From Lantana camara (Eukaryota > Streptophyta > Magnoliopsida > Lamiales > Verbenaceae): a stretch of 64,000 nt of DNA. A program made the translations under genes and the position numbers. The notes beneath the pieces were generated by a model. The model saw nothing but the letters and a program-made list of their open reading frames with translations. It was not told where the DNA came from and ran no database searches. The stretch spans positions 92,171,001 through 92,235,000 of the forward strand of contig CM074861.1 of assembly GCA_037501455.1 (NCBI GenBank), written 5' to 3'. The stretch's first letter is position 1. Every line of letters starts with the position of its first letter. Below, piece by piece: positions 37,341-47,945 of this stretch.

Positions 37341-38609
37341 GCTGAGGATCGAGAGGAAGCCATTATTGATAAGTTCCCAAACGAGCAACTATTTAAGGTG
37401 GCTTCTGCAGCACCGTGGTTCACAAAGTTTGTGAATTATTTGGTTAGTAGAGTTGTACCTCCTGACTTGAGCTTCCACCGAAAGAGAAAATTTCTTTCAG
37501 ATGCGAAGTATTACTTCTGGGAGGAACCGTTGTTGTTCAAACACTGTTCAGATGGATTGGTGAGGAGATGTATACCTCAAGATGAGTTTGAAAAGATTCT
37601 GGACCAGTGTCATGCTAGCCCGTATAGAGGTCACTCTAGTGCGAGAAAGACTGCTGCAAAGGTATTACAGTCTAGATTTTGGTGGCCATCACTGTTTAAG
37701 AATGCACACGAGTTTGTATCAAGGTGTGATCCATGTCAGAGGATGGGAAAAATAGGAAAAAGGGATGAGATGCCCTTGAGGTACATTTTGGAGATCGAGC
37801 TTTTCAATGTATTGGGCATTGATTTCATGGGACCTTTCCCATCGTCCTATGGAAATCAATATATCTTAGTGGGTGTCGACTATGTTTCAAAATAGGTGGA
37901 GGCCATGGAAAGTCCTACTAATGATTCGAAGGTTGTACTGAAATTTCTGAAGAAGAACATCTTTAGTAGATTCGGGGTTCCACGAGCACTCATAAGTGAT
38001 GGAGGATCCCATTTTTGCAATAGGCCTCTTGAAATTCTTTTGAAGAAATATGGAGTTCATCACCGGGTGGCAACTCCGTATCATCCCCAATCGTGTGGGC
38101 AAGTAGAGATTTCCAATAGGGAAATCAAGCAGATTCTAGAGAAGACCCTGAGTAGCTCGAGGAAGGATTGGGTAGCTAAGTTGGATGATGCGTTGTGGGC
38201 CTACAGAACAACTTTCAAGACACCTATAGGAACGTCCCCTTATGTTTTGGTTTATGGTAAGACGTGCCGTCTTCTGATCGAGATTGAACATAAGGCGTAT
38301 TGGGCCATTAAGGCTATTAATTTTGATCTCAAGCAAGCCGGGGAGAATAAGACCGTGCAATTACATGAATTAGAAGAATTTCGGTTGAATGCATACGAGA
38401 ATGCCAAGGTTTATAAGGAGATGATGAAGAAATGGCATGATAAATATATACGGGTGAAGGAGTTTGAAGTGGGACAATTGGTATTATTGTTCAACTTTGT
38501 GTTGAAGCTGTTTCCCGAGAAACTGAAGTCTCGTCGGTCCAGTTCGTATCTTATGGGCGAGCCCATCGAAAAGCACACCCCGTGTGTGTTAACAAATCCT
38601 ACAAACTAA
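37341..38609 (+). pseudogene. Element D integrase
   Basis: The HHCC zinc region is at about 37605-37745 ([15 protein letters not shown] to CDPCQRMG). Core acidic residues are in [19 protein letters not shown] and [10 protein letters not shown]. One TAG stop at 37893-37895 interrupts the core. The C-terminal part runs to 38609. A single nonsense change separates this from an open integrase frame. Confidence 0.9.
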
Positions 38610-39834
38610 TCCGGGTTCCAAACTCAAGCTAACGACAATAACTAAGAACTACTTTCTTTCTCTCTTTTCTCTCTCTTTATTTGTTTTCTATTCTATCGTT
38701 CTTGTTTTCTTTCATTGATCTTGTGTTTCGTCTCCCGTGATGTAGGTTAGTTGATGCTGTTGTTGGATATTGGATATAATGAATGCAAGGACAGTGATTT
38801 GAGCCAAAATGTCATATTTGAGGTCCATTTTGTTTATGTCTATGAAAGTGCATATGCGTATAGTTTGTGTGATGTTTTGTGGGAAGAACTAATGTGTTGA
38901 ATTGCAAAATTGTGATATTTGACTGCTAATATGTGATGTTGTTCGGTGCACTATGGGTGTGTTGCAAAATCTGAGTTAATTGTGGTTGTATTAACATGAT
39001 TGCACCAAGAATTGTGTGGGATAGGTTACCCTTTCGTATAGTTAAAACTTGGAAATTTATAGGGGACACGGGAGTGTCTCTTCCCAAGTACAAACTGAGA
39101 CACGGGGTGAGGCAGACACGGGCGTGTCTCCCAGCTAGATAAATTTGAGACACGGTCGTGTCTCGTTAAAAATGTTAGTGCATTTTTGTAAGTCTGAAGG
39201 GAATTCGAGATTTTTACCTCCTTTTAACCTATTTCTCCACAAACTTTGGAACACTTCATTGCACATAACCTTTACCCGTGTCTTTCCTTTCCGTTCGAAG
39301 AACACAAACCCTGCCACCCTGCGTGAATTACAGCGGCGTAGCAACCATTTTTCTGGCGAGGTCACGACACACACACGCACATTCTTCTTCTTCTCTACAC
39401 TTGGTAAGTTCTCCCCTTCCCTTCAAGTTTGATTTTGGGCAAATTTTTCCTACATCTTAAAACTGAAACCCTAGGCTAATGTGATGAAATTTGGGGCAAA
39501 TTTCAGTTAGATTTATGAAGAAATTTCAAGTTTTGAGCATGCTAGAGTTAGGGTGTTAGTTTGAGATAATTTTGACTTGAATTTAGTGAATTTTTACAAA
39601 TTCTAGCTTTGGTTTCCCCTTTTGCCTTTTGAGTCCGAATTTTGGAGTATTGGCAGGTTAGTTGTGCTTGAAAGATGATAATGTAGAGGTAGGTTAGCAT
39701 TGAGTTGGGTTGGTTGGAGAAAACTTAGAAAAACTCACACCCTAGAGTCACGCCCGCCAAGTGTTCCATGAAATGATTCTATGAACTTTTCTTGATATAT
39801 GCTTGCTTGGTTCTTGCTTTTTGCTTTGCGCTAT
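38610..39834 (+). other. Element D spacer between integrase and env-like frame
   Basis: No gene. At 39063-39165 are further GACACG/CGTGTC palindromes (for example GACACGGGCGTGTC near 39113) of the kind seen in the D LTR. Downstream, T-rich stretches could serve a splice acceptor for the env-like frame, as proposed for Athila elements, but I cannot place one. Confidence 0.55.
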
Positions 39835-41025
39835 ATGGGGAGAAATAAGCGTCTGAGAATCGAGGGGACCTCATCTTCATCTGCTCCAAATAGACGTCAA
39901 CCGAGAGATTCGGCTAATATTACTTTGGAGGGTTTGGGCAACCCTTATAACAAGAATCTCATGAGTAATATCATGCCAACACGGTTTTTCAAGCAAGATG
40001 TGTTGGAAAGATTGGGGATTTGGGAAGAACTCAAGGTGTTGTTTGATAACATGGGTTGGATGCCTTTTTTAACAACGGTGGCGAACAACTATCCAGAGTT
40101 GACTACAACATTTTTCACAACAATGAACTATGATCCGGTAGATGAGTTGCTCTTCTTCTCACTTGAAGGAACGATGACTCACTCTTTGAGCTAGAGTGAT
40201 GTTAGGGGAGTTTTGCGATTTCCTGTTAGGGCCGAATCCACATTACCAGACTGGGATCATGCACAACGAGAAGCAGTTTGGAGATCCTTTTCTCTCAAGG
40301 AGGGTGCTCCGAATTATTCAGGAAAGAACACGAAGGATAGCTATTTGACCTCCTTGACTTAGAAAATAGTGCATCGGATCCTGGTGGCATGTTTTTGTGC
40401 CCGGCACGAGAGTGATAGCCACATTAATGTGGTGGAGTTGGCCATCATGTCTATGATGAAGGACGACACAAAATTTGATAAGACCCATGAGTTACTTTGG
40501 AAGTTGAGAGAAGTTGCAGGAAGAGCTCGAGGAACTATAGGCCATGGGGGTTATGTAACGTTGTTTGCTCAAAAGGTGGGATGGCGACCTAGGAAGGCGG
40601 TACCTATGACCAACTACCCGTTTATTGATAAGTGTGATTTCTTGAATAGGTAGGTTGTCATCAAGTGGAAGTCTGGACTGCTTGTGGGTAGGGTGTTGCC
40701 ATGGTGGCCGGAGAAGGATAGAAATAGGTTCACTCAAATGTACAATTGGGGCATCACGAAGTATGTTGATCTCTTGAACCAGCAAAGGGTTGTTGTTGAT
40801 AGACTAGCTGATATCCCTGATGCTGAACCTACCGCCCCCAGACATGTGCTCGTGATTGGGGATGAGGATATGTTGGAGTATGTGAGAGGTCTTAGCATGG
40901 GTTTGGCTGAGATGAGAGTTGATATGGCCGCCATGAATACTCGGCTACGGGGTTTGGAGGCTCATGTGGATGCTACGATGGATGCATGGCAGACTCACGT
41001 GGATGCCCAGTTTAATAGTCTCTAG
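39835..41025 (+). pseudogene. Element D env-like frame (Athila 3' ORF)
   Basis: One continuous frame of about 397 codons carries TAG stops at 40192, 40360 and 40651. It starts with a basic, Ser-rich stretch (MGRNKRLRIEGTSSSS), then a helical region (FFKQDVLERLGIWEELKVLF). The C-terminal third has a Met/Leu/Arg heptad-like segment (GLSMGLAEMRVDMAAMNTRL) near 40885-40945. Position after integrase and composition match the third frame of Athila; its function is not established. I see no clear signal peptide or transmembrane segment. Confidence 0.7.
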
Positions 41026-42699
41026 AACATACTCGATCAGTACTTACAAGGCCCCCAGGATCCCCCCCCCCCCCCCCAGCTTTGATTATGATGCTTTTGT
41101 TTCTTTTTTACTTGAATTTGGGTCTGTAATAATTGCTATACTTGAATTTCTTGCTACTCAATTCTATGTTGATGTCCTTAGGAACTACCCTATTTCTATG
41201 CTAATGTGCTAATGATTTGACTTGAAAATTGTAACTTGTGTTTATGCTTGAGTATGCATGTTGATTGTCATTTGCTATTTTTGCACTTGATCCGTGTTTC
41301 TAATCACTTATTTCAGGTTTTGGAAGCTTTGCTAGTATATTGTCGGGTCTACATTTGATTAAGGAAGTTTTCTTATGCCTTAACTTTTTGTTTGCATGAG
41401 GACATTGCAAAGAATAAGTGTGGGGGGAGTGCATATATGATAGTGTTACAATTTTGAATTGCATGTTACATTTTGCATTTTGCGATGCTTGGGGGTACTA
41501 TTTTAAAACTTGTGAATTGCTTAGGAATTGAGAAATTTTGATGTTATGAGAATTTTCCCCCCTTTTGAACTTTTTCTTTGAGGTTTTAGCATTGAGCTTT
41601 TGCTAGAATGAGTTAGGCTATTTGAATTGATGAAAATTTGCATGAGATTAGATAATTTAGTGTGTTAGTATGCCCTTACTTCTTGAGCACATTTGAACGT
41701 GATGATGTACTTTGCTTAGAAAGAATAATTGATGGGTTTCAAATGAGTCTGAAAGTTGATTAGGGTGCATTTTAGTCCTATCGAGGCGAAATTTTTGAGT
41801 TGATGGTAGATTAGGGAAGTGAAGTAGGCATTCGTTGTCGGAGGATATAAGCCGTTCTTTGAGCTGTTTCACTAAATAATGTTATCTAATTGACCCCGCT
41901 GGGCCTAATTGTTGTGCAAAAATTTTTGTAGCCATATTATAAGACGAATGCACAACAAGTATAACCCACCTTGATAGTTTTCACACCAAGGCTTGCTCGT
42001 TTAACCGTATATTGAGTGTCTTTTAACCCCCTTTTGATTATTCTTGTGTTAAAATTGAGAGATATATGAAAATAAAGAAAGAATGAGAAAAGGTTGTGGA
42101 AAAAAGAAAGGGAAAAAAAACCAGAAAAAAAAAAGAAAAAAGAGGAAGAAAAAGAGCAAAAGAAAAGAAAAAGAAAAATTATGCAAAGTGCGAAATTGAA
42201 GAATAGTGGTTATATGAAAATGTCTAAGTGTGTGTGTGTGGGGGGGGGGGGGGGTTTAGTGGCCAAATGAAAGTGTCGTGTTTTGTAATGGTTGAACGAT
42301 GTAAGCTTGGTGAGTAGTCACTTGATTCAAAAATTCCATAACCTTACCCGAAGCCTACAATACAAGCTCAAAAGGCCTACCGATCCCGTCTTGAGTAACT
42401 CCAATAGTGGACATAGGTGCGGAGAGTGTATTCCGAAATTGATGATTGAAACTTAGGCGAACATCTTGAATTATTCATTCTAGTCTTTGTACATTGTTTC
42501 GTTCGAATTCATACACTACACAAGGGTATACTATTCATACTAATTTTGATGATCTTGTGCATATGAGTAATTGATTTGATAAGTTAGACTTGTTTAGGCG
42601 AAGGTTTGATGATTACCTTAGAGATTAGGTTTGATGGGGACGTGTTTTCATGATTTTTCTATTTCTCGAGGACAAGCAATAAGAAAGTGTGGGCGAGTT
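41026..42699 (+). other. Element D 3' non-coding region with polypurine tracts
   Basis: No coding signal. Contains a C homopolymer (about 41067-41081), a polypurine-tract-like AAGTGTGGGGGGAGTG at about 41416-41431, and an almost pure A/G stretch of about 110 bases at 42064-42180. A G homopolymer follows near 42240-42254. The terminal polypurine tract GAAAGTGTGGGCGAG is at about 42683-42697, next to the 3' LTR. Confidence 0.7.
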
Positions 42700-43005
42700 T
42701 GTTGAGTGTAGAATTCGCATGAATTTGAGTATTAATTTGAGTATATTCAATGTCGTTTCAAGAGCCTAAGTGTTTATTTTGCTCCATTTAGGTACTTATT
42801 ACATTGGAGTTAAGAAACGAGAGAGAATGTGAATTCGAAGCTAAGTTTAGGAAAAAGTTAACTTTTGGCGGATTTAAGGGGACACTCCCGTGTCCTTCCA
42901 TATGAAGAAACCAAGACACCCCCGTGTCTCGGTACAGAACTCCAAAGATGGTAGGAGATACGTCCGTTACACTTGCACAATTGGTTTTAATAAAATAGAA
43001 CAACA
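42700..43005 (+). repeat. Element D 3' LTR, internally deleted
   Basis: 306 bp. It matches the first 270 or so bases and the last 42 or so bases of the 5' LTR, losing about 1.24 kb between. Both ends and the AGAAT duplication are intact. Confidence 0.9.
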
Positions 43006-43061
43006 AGAATTAATTAATTAGTGTCACTGTTAATCGAATAATAAACCTAAAGGGTCACACA

Positions 43062-43534
43062 TGAAATGTCCCACATCAGTTGGGAAGGAGAACGAAGCCC
43101 TCCTTATAAGGTGTGGTGGAAACCTTTCCTCCCAGACGCATTTTGAGTGAGTGGGCTACACCACTACTCAGGAACAAAACAGTGAAGGTGTTTCGATTAA
43201 GGGCACCAAAGCATAGAATATCTGGGTACAGGGCCGATCCTGTTACGCATCTAGCTTCACAGTTGGTATCAGAGCCGGTGCCCAGAAGCTGGTGTGCTAG
43301 CGAAGACGCTGGTTTCTCCTGGAGGGGGGGTGGATGTAATATCCCACATCGGTTGGGAAGGAGAACGAAGCCCTCCTTATAAGGTGTGGTGGAAACCTTT
43401 CCTCCCAGACGCGTTTTGAGTGAGTGGGCTACACCACTGCTTAGGAACAAAATCGTGAGGGTGTTTCGATTTAGGGTACCAAAGCAGATAATATCTGGGT
43501 ACGGGGCCAATCCTATTATGCATCTGTTACAACA
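43062..43534 (+). mobile_element. TRIM retrotransposon
   Basis: Two LTRs of 200 bp (43062-43261 and 43335-43534; TG(A/T)AAT(G/A)TCCCACATC start) enclose only 73 bp. Just inside the left LTR is GTTGGTATCAGAGCCGGTG, a methionine-tRNA primer site. Just before the right LTR is a GGAGGGGGGGTGGA purine tract. It encodes nothing and must use proteins of other elements. Flanking ACACA/CACAA repeats make the target duplication ambiguous by a base or two. Confidence 0.88.
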
Positions 43535-44401
43535 CACAAATGCCAGGTCACAAGGGTTTTGGTAGGAAGTTAATCGGATTAACAAAATGATCAAATTGTT
43601 GATCAAATGGGGCCACACGTGCGTGGGCCCCATCTTACGTGTTAAACACATGACTGACACGTGTGGCATGAGCCACACTCGTGAAAACTTTTATTAATTA
43701 AATTATTTAATTAATTTTGGACTTTTAATTAATTATGAATTGATTGTTAAGTCCAAACTCAAAAATAATTAACCAAGTAAATATTTAATTATGAATTAAA
43801 TTATTTATTAAATTTGATATTTAATTTTATATTAGATAAAGTTGAATAGTCAAACTCCTAAAGTAGGAAAGAGATTTCTTGAGATGTCTTGGAGAATAAA
43901 ATAAGAACTTATTTTAAATAAAAGATATTAATTAATTCGTGAATTATTGAGCAAGAAATCAAAACCCACATGGTTGAGGAAACCTCTTAGGGTTCGAACC
44001 ATCCTTGTATAAATACAAGAGGCAGGACTCTTTCTTGGGTTAGACCAATGTTCTTGAAGAGTTAATTGATTTTGAGAAAAATAAAAAGAAAAGTTTTCAA
44101 AGAAATTTCCTAGCTAAAGAACAAGCCACAGAACTAGCATTCTAAATAGCTTGATTGGGATCTAGGACTGGTGTGGATACGTTTTGGAGGATTACCTACT
44201 TTGGGATCTTTTCGAGAACCGTTCGAGAAACAATCCGCACGAAGGGTGTTTGATAGGCGAGATCAAACATCACTAGAAAGCTTCTATTAACCGTAAGTTA
44301 CTTGAAACTTTTTTGTTTCGAAATGAACATTGCAAGAACACGATTCGCTTTTGGAATTTTTTTTTCAAAATTCCTCTGCTTCAACTCTGTGTTTTCCAAC
44401 A

Positions 44402-45212
44402 ATGGGGCCCTAGCAGGAGGTTTCATGCCATGCACTATTTCAATCTCATGATCAACCGCCTTTCTCAATGGTAGCTTTTGAGGCAGTTCGTCAGGTATGA
44501 CATCTTCGAACTAGCTCAAAATTCCCTTGATCAGATCAGGGATTGGCCCTGACGTTTCTTCCATCTCCTCTAATTTCAGAGTGCACAGAAAGAAGGGTTC
44601 ATTTCTTTTCCATGTCTATTGGAATTGTATGGCAGAGATACCCTTCTCCATTGTTTTCTCTGATAATGTAGGGATAATGCAAGGTTTACTCCCCATCATC
44701 ATCAGGGAGTCTACGTGGGGCATAACCGCCATACTTGTATCCTTGAAAAATTCAAGCTCAAGAATGAGCTAGAAATCATCCATTGTCACCACTAAAAGGT
44801 TGGTTCTTCCTTCAAATCAACCAACCTTGATAAATACAGATCTAGCTACATCCGCAACAGGTTGAGCGGCCGAGTTTATTGCCTTCACCCGACCAACTCC
44901 CTTTTCTAGCACCAATCCCAATCTTTCAACTTTAGTGCTCGACAAGTAGTTGTGAGTAGCAGCAGAATCGAGCGTCGCCCTTATGGTCTTCCCATTAACC
45001 TTTACATCAACATACATTAGTCCTTTCTTCTTTGTGGGCTTACCCTTTTTCTCAGTTTTGTTTCCCAACAGAGCCCGTGCATGCTTTATCGTATTCGTTG
45101 GCACTCTTTGTTGTGCCACAACTTGATCAATCAAGGGGTTACATCGGTGAGGTATGGCGCCTAAATTCTCTTCTACATTATCATCATATGTTTCACCTTC
45201 ATTATCAGCCAC
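44402..45212 (-). pseudogene. Element B protease and start of RT
   Basis: A 131-codon open frame (45212-44817) carries a retropepsin-like domain. VKVNGKTIRATLDSAATHNY has DSA where D-(S/T)-G is expected, so the catalytic triad is altered. GRVKAINSAAQPVADVARSV follows. From 44816 to 44402 the frame leads into RT with several stops (LPQKLPLRKAVDHEI near 44470). It ends at the insertion point of solo LTR C. Confidence 0.82.
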
Positions 45213-45239
45213 AATCTGTGGTCCATCTCTCGCCTATTC

Positions 45240-46364
45240 CGTCGATTTCTCGGCAAGTTTTGACAAGCTCGCCAGGGTGTTCACCAATTGCTTATTCTGT
45301 GGGCAGTTTTTCATGTAATACCCTTCGCTTCAAAGGAAGCATCTCCGTTGTCGGATAGTGAATGATCTACTCTCCATAGGTTTATTCCTATTAAAGCTTG
45401 CATGAGAGCTTGATGTGCTGGGGATTGTCTCTCCCCCCCCCCCCCCTATAGTTGTAACTACTTTGAAAGGGTCTTGGCCCTCCGCTTACCCCTCCTTATG
45501 TCGGTGTCGAGTTTGTTATTGGCGGCACCCGCTAAGGTTTGGGGTTGTAATCCGTCAGTCTCTCGGTCGCTCCCATTGCAGCATTTAGGTCCACCACTCT
45601 TTGGCATTAGTGTTCACTTCTCACATATGGTTTTAAGCCCTCCATGAACGTGAAGAGCTTATCCTTCTCTGATATATCCGTGATGCTCAGTATATGCGTC
45701 GATAAAGCCTTCACGTAGTCTCTTATTGATCCCATCTACTTTAGTTCGCGCAATGCCTTTCGAGCAATGTATTTGAAGTTTTAAGGGAAGAATTGTTGTC
45801 TGATTGCTTTCCGGAGATGATCCCATGTGTCCAAACGCACCATCCCCGCTTGGATTTCAGCATGTTTCCTTCACCACCAAAGTTTGGCATCCCCAGCCAA
45901 ATACATTGTGGTAGTCGTCAACCTTCTTGCCTCATCTTCTATATGCACGGCAAGGAAATAATATTCCACATCAAAGAGAAAGTTCTCGACTTTCTTCGCA
46001 TCTCTTATCCCTTCATAGGTTTTCGATTCGAGAACGTGGAGACTTGAAATCGGATCGTGGTTCATAGCCTCTCCGTTCCCCATAGCTCTTCGGAGTATGC
46101 CCAACTATAATCTTATTTCCTCCATCTCGCGCCTCAACCCTACGAGGTCGCTTGATCTCAATATTTCTGCAAAACCTTGGCAGGCTTCCCTGCTCTCGCC
46201 AAGTTGTACATGGAGGTCCACGACCTCCGCCTGCAATGTTTCAGCTCGTTCCTCCAGCCCTCAACAACAAATGAGAGCCTGAAATTTTCTTGTTCTAGGT
46301 CATCAATAATCCGCAATTTCAAGCTTCTCTTTACGGGCTCCCCGACCCCTGATGTTTTCGCCAT
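45240..46364 (-). pseudogene. Element B gag
   Basis: Likely start MAKTSGVGEP at 46364, then a segment ending near 46158. The capsid-like part at 46104-45871 has RDAKKVENFLFDVEYYFLA and TMYLAGDAKLWW, standard for chromovirus Gag. Further capsid sequence to about 45590 is in pieces with stops. The zinc knuckle near 45300-45350 is unrecognisable as CCHC. Confidence 0.75.
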
Positions 46365-46417
46365 GATACTTGTCTCAATCCTGTGGATCAAGAGTCGAGA
46401 CTCTGATACCCTTTTCA

Positions 46418-46960
46418 TGGGGCACCGAGCAGGTTGCTACTAAATGTGCACCTTGTGGCTAGTAGCGAGCTTCTTGCACACTACGTCCACCAACTCACTA
46501 TGTACTCACACTGTATATTACAATCACGCCCACCCTAGAGGGACGCTTTTGAGGGACAACAACATTGAGGGGAAATTCACTTTCATTGTATTCACAAAGA
46601 ATATTACAGTGTTGTGGGCGTCCACAAAGGACCAGGGGAAAATTCCCAAGATTACAATAGATACTGGCATACTGCTTTAACTTTGCTTTGACTCACTGCT
46701 CCCCCCCCCCCCCCCCCCTATAATACTTTTAGGAAAAATTTATGTTCTGCCCTCACTAGCTATTGCAGGGGTTGTACAATGCGATAAAACGGCAGCAACC
46801 TGCCTACGACCAACTATCTAACTATTTACATGTATAAAGACCTAACACCTAAAACTCGATAGCAACTTGTCTTGTCGTCGGTACGCTCTTACTTGTGGGG
46901 TGTTTGGCAGCCACGATGAATAGCGAGTAAGGTCGCCTATAGTGAGGGCAACCCTTGACA
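46418..46960 (-). repeat. Element B 5' LTR
   Basis: 543 bp, TGGGGCACC...CCCTTGACA on the plus strand. On the minus strand it is followed by GGGTATCAGAGTC, a decayed methionine-type primer site at about 46398-46411. A run of 18 or more C at 46700-46718 is expanded relative to the other LTR. Confidence 0.85.
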
Positions 46961-47945
46961 CAACAGTAGTGGTGAATTAGTGGAGAAGGTATATGATTTT
47001 CTCGTTTAAATATATTTTATTAATTAATATAATTTATACTATTTATTAAACGAAAGAGACAGAAAAAATTCACATTTTATTGTCTTGGACTCTTGGATTA
47101 TATATATATATATATATATATCCTTTTATCTTAACTTCTGTTTTTCTCAAACTTCACTTCAATTCTTCTTCTTTTTTCTTTTTTATATAATTTCTATCTT
47201 TGTCTCCTAAATATTTTTAAACTCTTTTAATTAATATGACATTACATGATCTTATGCAATTTATTAATTTATTTATCATAATCTAATAATTATATTAAAA
47301 ATAATTATAGAATATATATTAATGTGAAAATTAATTTTAATATAATTAAATAATAATATTTTGGTGTATGAACAAAATATGCATATTTAGCTAGAAATAA
47401 ACGTTCAATACATTTAATGAATTTTTTTTGTGTGTTTGTATAAAAGATAAAAGAAGAAACAATATAAATTAGAGTTAACGGTTAAAATACCTATTTCTGT
47501 CAAAAAATTAATGGAAGGACCAACATTGCAAAAAAAAAAAAAAGAAGGACTGAATATGCCTATTTTTAAAAATGTGGGACTAAAATTCAGAACGATCAAA
47601 TTGTATGAGACCAAAAGTGTAATTTACTTATTATGACTTAACGGTTTCCGTTCATTATTTGAGGAGGTACCAAAATTGTAAAAAATTGAAAATAGTGGGG
47701 CTAAATTTGCCTAATTTTGAAAATATGACACTAAAATTGCAAAAGGCCTAACTTTATGGGACCAGAAATATAATTTGCTCTATTACATAATATACCTCCT
47801 AAGTTTTAGGATATGAGGGGTAAAATAGTAAAATCACAAATTCTGTTAACTTTAACAAAAGAGATAACATTTCAAGGAGAATCCATAATTTCTCAACTTT
47901 TAGGGTAAATCCGTATTTTCGCCAAATCTTGGGGGCGTTCGTATT
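46961..47945. mobile_element. Element F, rest of the right arm
   Basis: Inverted counterpart of 5950-6470, interrupted by a roughly 300-bp stretch at 47475-47775 that the left arm lacks. It ends at the H target duplication GTATT; the last five bases of F are at 60403-60407. Confidence 0.75.
47475..47775. repeat. Unclassified insertion in the F right arm
   Basis: Present only in one arm of F, so it is probably a later insertion. It has several blocks of the type ...GGACTAAAATT... and ...GGGGCTAAATTTGCC..., common in short plant non-autonomous elements. Ends and target duplication not resolved. Confidence 0.35.

Larger units (their letters stand above)
27452..43005 (+). mobile_element. Element D: Athila-type Ty3/Gypsy retrotransposon
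   Basis: Bounded by AGAAT at 27447-27451 and 43006-43010, inside solo LTR C. Order: LTR (27452-29000), primer site, gag, protease, RT-RNase H, integrase, env-like frame, polypurine tract, LTR (42700-43005, internally deleted). Protease and RT sequences and the extra 3' frame are characteristic of Athila. All genes carry stops or shifts. Element E is inserted in the leader. Confidence 0.92.
26416..44401 (+). mobile_element. Element C: Copia solo LTR, itself interrupted
   Basis: C proper is 26416-27451, 43011-43061 and 43535-44401, about 1.95 kb. It starts TGTTAGGAATAGTGC and ends GTGTTTTCCAACA, colinear with the 1962-bp LTR of the Copia element at 11526. No internal region and no second copy are present, so it is a solo LTR left by LTR-LTR recombination. 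Flanks are ATAGA (26411-26415) and ATGGG (44402-44406): a 5-bp duplication with two G-to-A changes. The pol frame of B resumes correctly across this site. Confidence 0.82.
6688..46960 (-). mobile_element. Element B: old Ty3/Gypsy chromovirus, heavily interrupted
   Basis: B runs on the minus strand: 5' LTR 46418-46960, primer site near 46397-46417, gag, protease, RT, RNase H, integrase, chromodomain remnant, 3' LTR. It is split by element A (in the 3' LTR), MITE G (in RNase H) and solo LTR C with its contents (at the protease-RT junction). Every gene has stops and frameshifts. The two LTRs differ at roughly one base in six in a sample read by eye, making B the oldest LTR element here. No clear 5-bp target duplication survives (TCACA at 6683-6687, CAACA at 46961-46965). 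Lineage within chromoviruses, perhaps Reina-like, is uncertain. Confidence 0.85.

Noticed and set aside
42240..42254. G and C homopolymers (also 41067-41081, 46700-46718) as functional G-quadruplex sites
   Set aside because: Single uninterrupted runs inside decayed elements; length is error-prone in assemblies, and nothing ties them to function.
43076..43678. 200-codon minus-strand frame across the TRIM
   Set aside because: It spans two repeated LTRs and solo-LTR sequence, repeats itself accordingly, and matches nothing.
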